Shown: positions 59,133 to 64,000 of the stretch, in pieces
Numbering within the stretch: position 1 is the first letter of the stretch
Layout: the number at the start of each line of letters is the position of its first letter
Origin: Polyangia bacterium
GTDB lineage: Bacteria; Myxococcota_A; Polyangia; Nannocystales; Nannocystaceae
NCBI GenBank assembly: GCA_030430565.1
Contig: JAUIKS010000043.1
Span: 1-64,000, forward strand
DNA length: 64,000 nucleotides
Direction: 5' to 3'
Notes under the pieces: generated by a model
What the model was told of the DNA's origin: nothing
What the model saw: the letters and a program-made list of their open reading frames with translations, nothing else
Database searches by the model: none
Translations under genes and position numbers: made by a program

Positions 59133-60671
59133 GTGGATCGCGGACGCGCAAGCAGACGGCGGCGGGGCGGCGGCGCCTCGCGGCGCGCGTGGATCGTCGC
59201 CGCCGCGCTGACGATCGGAGCCTCCGCCTGCGCCCACGCGAGGGGGCGGGCGGGCGCGCCGGAGGCCGCAGCCGCGTGGCGCTACACGGTGCGACCGAAC
59301 GAGGCGTTGACGCGCCTCGACGTCGAGCTCTGCTTTGACGGGGCCCCGGCGAGCACGCTGGTCGCGGATCTGCCGATGGGCGCCCACGTGCTCGAGTCGG
59401 CGCGCGACGTCGAGACCGGGCGAAAGCTCCCGGTCGATCGTCGCGCGCGCGAGATCGACATCTCCTCGCTCGGGCGCGACGCCTGCCTGCGCTACGGCGT
59501 TGACCTCGAGCGCATGCCGCCGGGGCGGCGTCGCCTCGCGCGGCGAGTCGGCGACGCGATGCTGCTCAACGTCAGCCTGTGGCTGTGGCGCCCGCTTCGC
59601 CTGCGCGAGGGCGCGAGCGCGACCCTCGAGTTCGAGCTCCCGGACGGCGCCCCGAGCATGCGCGCGTCGACGCCGTGGGCGACGATCGACGGACCGGGCG
59701 AGCGCTACCGCGTGCCCGCGACGACCTACACGTGGCGCTCGCAGGTCGTGCTCGGCGAGTTCGACCTCGACACGGTCACGGCCGGCGGCGCGACCTTCTC
59801 GATCGCCCGCCTCCGCGACCCCGCGCTCGAGCCCGTCGCGTTGACCGCCGAGGGTCAGCGTCGCTGGATCACCACCGCGGCCGAGACCGTCGCCTCGCTG
59901 CACGGCCGCTTCCCGGTCCCGGCGGTGCAGCTGATCGTGCTGCCCTTCGGCCGCGGCTCATCGCCGGTCGCCTTCGGGCTCACCGGGCGAGGCGGCGGCG
60001 CGAGCGTGGTGCTGTTGATCTCGAGCGACGCGAGCGACGACGACTTCATCGGCGAGTGGGTCGCCATTCACGAGTTCCTGCATCTCTCGATGCCGTACAT
60101 CACGGCCGAGGACGTCTGGCTGTCCGAGGGCTTCGTGACCTACTACACCTCGGTCCTGCGCACGCGCGCCGGCTTCCGCGACGAGCAGGCGGGATGGGAG
60201 GCGATCGTCTCTGGGCTCAACCGCGCGCGCGGCTCGGTCACGGATCTCACGCTGCGCGAGGCCGCGGCGCAGATGAACCAGCGCGTCGCCTACGATCGCG
60301 TCTACTGGGGCGGCGCCGCGGTCGCCCTCCTCAGCGATCTCGCGCTGCGCCAGGAGTCCGACGGCCGCCGGTCGCTCGATGACGCGATGCGCGAGCTGTA
60401 CGAGTGCTGCGCCAATTCGCCCCGGCGCTGGTCGGCGGCGGAGGTCTACGAGGTGTTTGACCGATGGGCGGCGGCGCCGATCCTCAGCGACCTGCTCGCG
60501 CGCGAGCTCGACCGCGCGAAATTCGTTGACTTCGATCGGGCGCTGCGCGCCCTGGGCGTTGAAATTCGAGAGGATCGCGTCGTTCTGAGCGACGAGCAGC
60601 CCGCCGCCGGACTTCGCCAAGCGATCACCGGCGCCCCCGCCTCCGACCGAGCCGAACCCGGGCGTCAGTGA
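59133..60671 (+). CDS. Gluzincin-like metallopeptidase lipoprotein
   Basis: 512 aa from a GTG. Signal peptide with lipobox IGASAC (Cys about 33). A beta-rich N-terminal domain (about 48-220) is followed by a catalytic domain with HEFLH (H313-H317) and WLSEGFVTYY (Glu332), like M1/M61 aminopeptidases. The gap between the second His and the Glu is 14 residues, shorter than the usual 18, so the zinc site may be modified. A downstream Tyr (VAYDRVYWGGAAVAL) matches the M61 catalytic Tyr region. Substrate unknown; probably processes peptides outside the cytoplasm. Followed by the MNIO locus on the same strand, 225 bp later. Confidence 0.85.
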   Translation: MDRGRASRRRRGGGASRRAWIVAAALTIGASACAHARGRAGAPEAAAAWRYTVRPNEALTRLDVELCFDGAPASTLVADLPMGAHVLESARDVETGRKLPVDRRAREIDISSLGRDACLRYGVDLERMPPGRRRLARRVGDAMLLNVSLWLWRPLRLREGASATLEFELPDGAPSMRASTPWATIDGPGERYRVPATTYTWRSQVVLGEFDLDTVTAGGATFSIARLRDPALEPVALTAEGQRRWITTAAETVASLHGRFPVPAVQLIVLPFGRGSSPVAFGLTGRGGGASVVLLISSDASDDDFIGEWVAIHEFLHLSMPYITAEDVWLSEGFVTYYTSVLRTRAGFRDEQAGWEAIVSGLNRARGSVTDLTLREAAAQMNQRVAYDRVYWGGAAVALLSDLALRQESDGRRSLDDAMRELYECCANSPRRWSAAEVYEVFDRWAAAPILSDLLARELDRAKFVDFDRALRALGVEIREDRVVLSDEQPAAGLRQAITGAPASDRAEPGRQ

Positions 60672-60896
60672 GCGTCGAAGGCGCCGCTGGTGACCTGTTC
60701 AGGAGGCCAGCGCGCGATCGTGGAGGGGGTGCGAAGTGGTTCGCGTTTGACACAAATCGCGGTACAAACCCTGAGCAAACAACCCGCGCCCAAAAGCGCT
60801 GCAGACCGTAACGCTTTCCCTTCATGGAACGAACCGTTCGGCTGATTGACGCAAACGCGGCGATACACGACCAGGACGATCAGGAGAAGAAAGACA

Positions 60897-61202
60897 ATGA
60901 ACATCAAGCACATTGCAGCAACGCTTGCGCTTCTGGGTACGGCCTCCTTCGCGGTGACCGGCTGCGGCAAGAAGGGTGGCGAGGGCACCGAGGTTCCGAC
61001 CGAGGGCGCCGACAAGGGCGGCGAGGGCTCGTGCAGCGCCGACAAGGCTGACGGCGAGGGCTCGTGCAGCGCCGAGGGTGGCGGCGAGGGCTCGTGCAGC
61101 GCCGAGGCCGGCGGTGAGGGCTCGTGCAGCGCCGAGGGCGGCGGCGAAGAGGGTGGCGAAGAGGCCGCTGAGGGCGGTGAGGAAGCCGCTCCCGAGGCGT
61201 AA
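60897..61202 (+). CDS. Lipoprotein RiPP precursor with four EGSCSA repeats
   Basis: 101 aa from the ATG at 60897, with AGGAGAAG upstream. Signal peptide (about 1-22) with lipobox VTGC (Cys23). The mature part is Gly/Glu/Ala-rich and contains EGSCSA four times, with Cys46, Cys57, Cys67 and Cys77 at spacings of 11, 10, 10; no other cysteines exist except the lipidated one. This is like HvfA/BufA precursors (EGKCG-type motifs), in which MNIO enzymes modify cysteines to oxazolone/thioamide-type groups that bind copper. The MNIO and partner genes follow directly. The EGSCSA motif and lipidation differ from the HvfA examples I know. A CGAAC-C-GTTCG palindrome at 60830-60840 could be an operator. 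Confidence 0.85.
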   Translation: MNIKHIAATLALLGTASFAVTGCGKKGGEGTEVPTEGADKGGEGSCSADKADGEGSCSAEGGGEGSCSAEAGGEGSCSAEGGGEEGGEEAAEGGEEAAPEA

Positions 61203-61245
61203 TTCACCCGGGTCCATACGCGAGCGCACGGCGCCCGCGTGAGCC

Positions 61246-61284
61246 GACGGCGTGACCTCAACGAGGTCGCGCCGTCTTGTTTTT
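61246..61284 (+). terminator. Intrinsic terminator between precursor and MNIO gene
   Basis: GACGGCG-T-GACCTC, loop AAC, GAGGTC-G-CGCCGTC gives a 14-bp stem with a single G-U pair, followed by TTGTTTTT. It could let the precursor be made in excess of its enzymes through partial termination. Confidence 0.9.
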
Positions 61285-61381
61285 GGTTTCAGACGCGAGC
61301 ACACGCCGCGTCATCGACCCCACGGCCGCCGCGCTCGCGGCGGACGGCGACCGCTTCCGTGGTAGCGTGGCCGGGATCTCT

Positions 61382-62314
61382 ATGGCCTCCAGACCCCCGT
61401 TACCGAGTGGAATCGGCCTTGGCCTCCGGGTCAAGCTCCTGCCTGCGATCGAGCGCGGCGAAGCGGACGGACAGATCGCCTTCCTCGAGGTCTCGCCCGA
61501 GAACCACATTCACCGCCGCGGTGGCCTGCCCACGCGCTTCGCTCGGCTGGCCGAGCGTTTCGCGATCTCGACCCACGGCTTGACGATGTCGCTCGGCGGG
61601 CACGAGCCCTTCGACCCCGAGTACTTCGCCGAGCTCAAAGACTTCCTCGATCGTTACTCCGCGCCGGGGCAATGGCACTCCGACCATCTCTGCTTCGGCG
61701 GCGTCGACGGGCGCGCGTTCCATGACCTCCTGCCGGTGCCCTTCACCGAGGCCTGCGCGCGGCGGGTCGCGGCCCGCGTGCGCGAGGCCCAGGATCGACT
61801 CGAGCGACCGATGCTGGTGGAGAACATCAGCTACTACTTGGAGCTCGGCGCCTCCGAATTCGACGAGCCCGAATTCATCACCCAAGTGCTCGAGCGCGCC
61901 GACTGCGGGCTGCTGCTCGACGTCAACAACATCCACGTCAACGCGCTCAATCACGGCGTTGACCCCTACGACTGGCTCGCCCGCGTCCCGCTCGAGCGCG
62001 TCCGTCAGCTGCACGTCGCGGGCCCCGATCGCTGGGACGAGACGCTCTGGGTCGACACCCACGGCTCGCCCGTGCGCGCGGAGGTCAAAGATCTCATGGC
62101 CTGGGTGATCGAGCGAATTGGGCCGCGACCGGTCCTGCTCGAGCGCGACAAGAACATCCCCCCGCTCGCCGAGCTGCTCGCCGAGGCGCGCTCGCTCGAC
62201 GCCGTCTACCAGCTCGCCGTCGAGCGCTGGCGCGCCCGCGTCAATGACGTCGAGGGCGCGCGCGCCGGCGCCCGCGTCCGCGCGCCCGAGGGGAGCGTTC
62301 ACGCCCATGTCTGA
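61382..62314 (+). CDS. MNIO family enzyme (DUF692)
   Basis: 310 aa from the ATG at 61382. Multinuclear non-heme iron oxidase of the DUF692 TIM-barrel family. Motifs: GIGLGLR, FLEVSPENHIHRRGG, ISTHGLTMSLGGHEP, WHSDHLCFGGVDG, MLVENISYYL, LLLDVNNIHVNALNHGVDP, QLHVAGPDRW, VDTHGSPV and PVLLERDKNIP; metal-binding His/Asp/Glu residues all appear present. It would use iron and oxygen to modify the Cys residues of the precursor encoded upstream. TAGCGT at 61363-61368 could be an internal promoter. Stop overlaps the DUF2063 gene by 8 bp. Confidence 0.93.
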   Translation: MASRPPLPSGIGLGLRVKLLPAIERGEADGQIAFLEVSPENHIHRRGGLPTRFARLAERFAISTHGLTMSLGGHEPFDPEYFAELKDFLDRYSAPGQWHSDHLCFGGVDGRAFHDLLPVPFTEACARRVAARVREAQDRLERPMLVENISYYLELGASEFDEPEFITQVLERADCGLLLDVNNIHVNALNHGVDPYDWLARVPLERVRQLHVAGPDRWDETLWVDTHGSPVRAEVKDLMAWVIERIGPRPVLLERDKNIPPLAELLAEARSLDAVYQLAVERWRARVNDVEGARAGARVRAPEGSVHAHV

Positions 62315-63155
62315 CGAGCTCGACGCCTACGCCTCCGACGCCGCGCCCCCGCCCCTCGCCGCCTTCGCCGGTATGCTGCGGGAGCGCGGCGCCGCCACGC
62401 AGCTCCGCGCCGACGTACGAGCTTTCTTCGCCGAGCGCTACGACCTCTCCCCGCGAGATCTCGACAGCCTCGGCCAGCTCGATCCCGCGCGCCTGCTCGT
62501 CTACCGCGACATGGTGCACTCGCGGCTGCGGCGAGTGATCCGCGACTGGCTCCCTCGCACGCTGCGTCGCGTCAGCAAGTCGAGCTTTCGAATCACCTTC
62601 GCCGCCTTCATGGAGGCGCGAGCCCCCCGCACTCGCTACCTCCGCTGCGTCCCCGCCGAGTTCGCCGAGTTCGCCGCGCCGCGCTGGCAGGGCGACCCCG
62701 AGGCCCCGGACTACATCGTCGACCTCATGCACCATGAGATCCTCCTCGAGGATCTCCGCTTCGCCCCGCTCGGCGGCGAGCCGATGACCGGCAACCCCAT
62801 GGCGCTCGACCGGCCCATGCGCGTCGACAGCTCGGCCCAGGTCGTGCGCTACGCCTTCGCCGTGCACGAGCTCCCGCAGGATCCCGACGACGACACCGCG
62901 CCCGCGCGACGCGACACCCGTCTGCTCGCCTACCGCGACCGCGCGAGCCACCGCGTCCGCCTCCTCGACCTGACCGATCGAGCCGCCGCCGTCGTCGAGC
63001 GCCTGATCGCCGGCGAGCCCGTCCAGGCCGCGCTCACCGGCGCCTGCGCGCAGCTCGGCCAGGCCCTCGACGACGAGTTCCTCGCCGCGATGGTCCCCTT
63101 CCTCGCCGACCTCGAAGACCGCGAGGTCCTGCTCGGCGCCGAGACCGGGTCCTAA
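62307..63155 (+). CDS. MNIO partner protein (DUF2063, HvfC/BufC type)
   Basis: 282 aa. The N-terminal half has the DUF2063-like pattern ATQLRADVRAFFAERYDL, then LLVYRDMVHSRLRRVIRDWLPRT, usual for the partner that helps the MNIO enzyme bind its precursor. The C-terminal half is beta-rich (RYAFAVHELPQDP, LLAYRDRASHRVRLLDLTD) and ends with a helical segment (LGQALDDEFLAAMVPFLADL). It overlaps the MNIO gene (ATG at 62307), so expression is coupled. Role: recognition of the leader/repeat region, based on known HvfABC and BufABC systems. Confidence 0.88.
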   Translation: MSDELDAYASDAAPPPLAAFAGMLRERGAATQLRADVRAFFAERYDLSPRDLDSLGQLDPARLLVYRDMVHSRLRRVIRDWLPRTLRRVSKSSFRITFAAFMEARAPRTRYLRCVPAEFAEFAAPRWQGDPEAPDYIVDLMHHEILLEDLRFAPLGGEPMTGNPMALDRPMRVDSSAQVVRYAFAVHELPQDPDDDTAPARRDTRLLAYRDRASHRVRLLDLTDRAAAVVERLIAGEPVQAALTGACAQLGQALDDEFLAAMVPFLADLEDREVLLGAETGS

Positions 63156-63156
63156 C

Positions 63157-63490
63157 GCTCAAGCGCAGCCCGAGCTCGAGAGCAGCTCGAGCTCAAGAGC
63201 AGCCCGAGTTCGAGAGCAGCCCGAGCTCGAGAGCAGCCCGAGTTCGAGAGCAGCTCGAGTTCGAGAGCAGCTCAAGTTCGAGAGCAGCTCGCGCTCGAGA
63301 GCAGCCCGAGTTCGAGAGCAGTCCGAGATCAAGAGCAGCTCGAGTTCGAGAGCAGCCCGAGTTCAAGAGCAGCCCGAGTACGAGAGCAGCCCGAGTTCGA
63401 GAGCAGCTCGAGTTCGAGAGCAGCCCGAGTTCAAGAGCAGCCCGAGTACGAGAGCAGCCCGAGTTCGAGAGCAGCTCGAGTTCGAGAGCA
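63157..63490. repeat. 17-bp tandem repeat array (about 20 copies)
   Basis: Unit GAGCAGCCCGAGTTCGA with variants (C/T at position 8, G/C changes and AA for GA), repeated about 20 times without spacers. It starts directly after the DUF2063 stop. Each unit carries CGAGTTCG or CTCGAG palindromes. Because 3 x 17 = 51, open frames in either strand repeat every 17 codons; these are not genes. Confidence 0.95.
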
Positions 63491-63650
63491 TGGGAGAGGC
63501 CCACGAAGTGGGTCGCTCCCGTGTCTCACGCAGAGGCGTACGCGAATTGTGCATCGAGTACCGAGAGCGCAGCGGCGGCAGCGGGGCGGAGAGGGAGAGC
63601 GGGGGGTCGGAAGAGGACTTAAGAGCATATGTATCGGCCCACGGAGTGGG

Positions 63651-63703
63651 TCGATCATGTGACTCCCGCATGGAGCGCCCCCCGCTCTCCCTCCCAGAGC
63701 CCC
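63651..63703. repeat. 53-bp direct repeat, copy 1
   Basis: TCGATCATGTGACTCCCGCA begins this copy; it is repeated almost identically at 63738-63790. A short hairpin GCCCACGGAGTGGG precedes it at about 63637-63650 and has a relative (GCCCACGAAGTGGG) at about 63500-63513. Confidence 0.85.
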
Positions 63704-63737
63704 GCGGGACACAGCTGAAACACTCAGACAGAGCCGC

Positions 63738-63790
63738 TCGATCATGTGACTCCCGCATGGAGCGCCCCTCGCTCTCTCTCCCAGAGCCCC
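63738..63790. repeat. 53-bp direct repeat, copy 2
   Basis: Second copy of the 63651-63703 unit, differing at only about two positions (CCC versus CTC and CC versus CT in the pyrimidine-rich part). Confidence 0.85.
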
Positions 63791-64000
63791 ACACTCGCCA
63801 ACAAATCGCGGATCGAATTCCGATAGACAGAAGAAGAAGATCGAGCAGCGTCATCCACACGCGAGAAAGCGCCCCGAGAGCCCCCGAGATCGAGCCAGCT
63901 CCCCCCACGTGCCGCCCCGAGCCACCCACACCCGCCAATCACGGATCGAGAACCAACCCGTCGCGCAGTGGCTGCGGCGCGCGATCGTCCCGTGCTCGCT
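63791..64000. other. Gene-free end of the window
   Basis: After the direct repeats no open frame with coding character or ribosome binding site is seen. A purine-rich stretch (GAAGAAGAAGATCGAG) lies at about 63829-63844. Confidence 0.5.

Noticed and set aside
58365..59903. Continuation of the DUF1802 frame into the peptidase gene
   Set aside because: DUF1802 proteins start with the LKEWAVLCRAL block, matching the ATG at 59102; the extension is antisense to the lipoprotein peptidase.
63157..63490. CRISPR array
   Set aside because: Units are contiguous without unique spacers and no cas genes are near.
63193..63504. A minus-strand open frame coding regular 17-residue repeats (RTRAALELG-like)
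   Set aside because: It is a by-product of the 17-bp tandem repeat; no RBS and no start signal. The repeat itself is listed instead.

Overview
The window is one contiguous chromosomal segment of a very GC-rich (about 70% by eye) bacterium, most likely a member of the Myxococcota. Evidence: several Hanks-type Ser/Thr kinases (one with TPRs, one with a PEGA-like tail), a MYXO-CTERM-like sorting tail, an AgmX-type C-terminal domain, many small lipoproteins, and a reverse transcriptase that closely resembles the myxobacterial Mx162-type retron enzymes. Genus cannot be fixed from the sequence; no phage or insertion sequence was recognised.

Layout. 1-3542: 3' end of a 16S gene, a spacer without tRNA, complete 23S and 5S genes and a strong terminator. 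3.8-7.6 kb: secreted MYXO-CTERM-like protein, conserved hypothetical, HD-domain protein, PP2C phosphatase. 7.6-9.2 kb: tRNA-Ala(CGC), a 53-residue membrane protein, TlyA and a YhbY RNA-binding protein. 9.2-15.6 kb: a pair of exported TldD/TldE-like proteins, a PDZ/thioredoxin-like lipoprotein and an outer-membrane barrel candidate. 15.7-19.9 kb: dnaG-rpoD macromolecular-synthesis pair. 20-25.9 kb: CPBP protease, HAD phosphatase, nadC, birA, metF and a metzincin-like lipoprotein.

26.3-40.4 kb holds the most unusual locus. Tightly coupled genes encode a BRCT-containing alpha-helical repeat protein (1070 aa), a 2230-aa WD40/HEAT protein, a SWIM/WGR protein and a retron-type reverse transcriptase with NAxxH, YADD and VTG motifs, followed by a lipoprotein that appears to start at a CTG overlapping the RT stop. 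There is no room for an msr-msd RNA directly upstream of the RT; the 315-bp leader before the first gene is the best remaining place.

40.4-60.7 kb is a mixed region: lipoproteins, bifunctional aldolase/SDR, TerB-like protein, an ABC exporter fused to a cyclic-nucleotide domain, a SET-domain protein, two Ser/Thr kinases, a periplasmic-binding lipoprotein, an MFS transporter, a DUF1802 protein and a gluzincin-like lipoprotein. 60.9-63.2 kb is a compact MNIO (DUF692) RiPP-type locus: a lipoprotein precursor with four EGSCSA motifs, an intrinsic terminator, the MNIO enzyme and its DUF2063 partner. The last 850 bp has no gene but carries about 20 copies of a 17-bp tandem repeat and a 53-bp direct repeat pair.

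All functions are read from sequence motifs; no database search was run.
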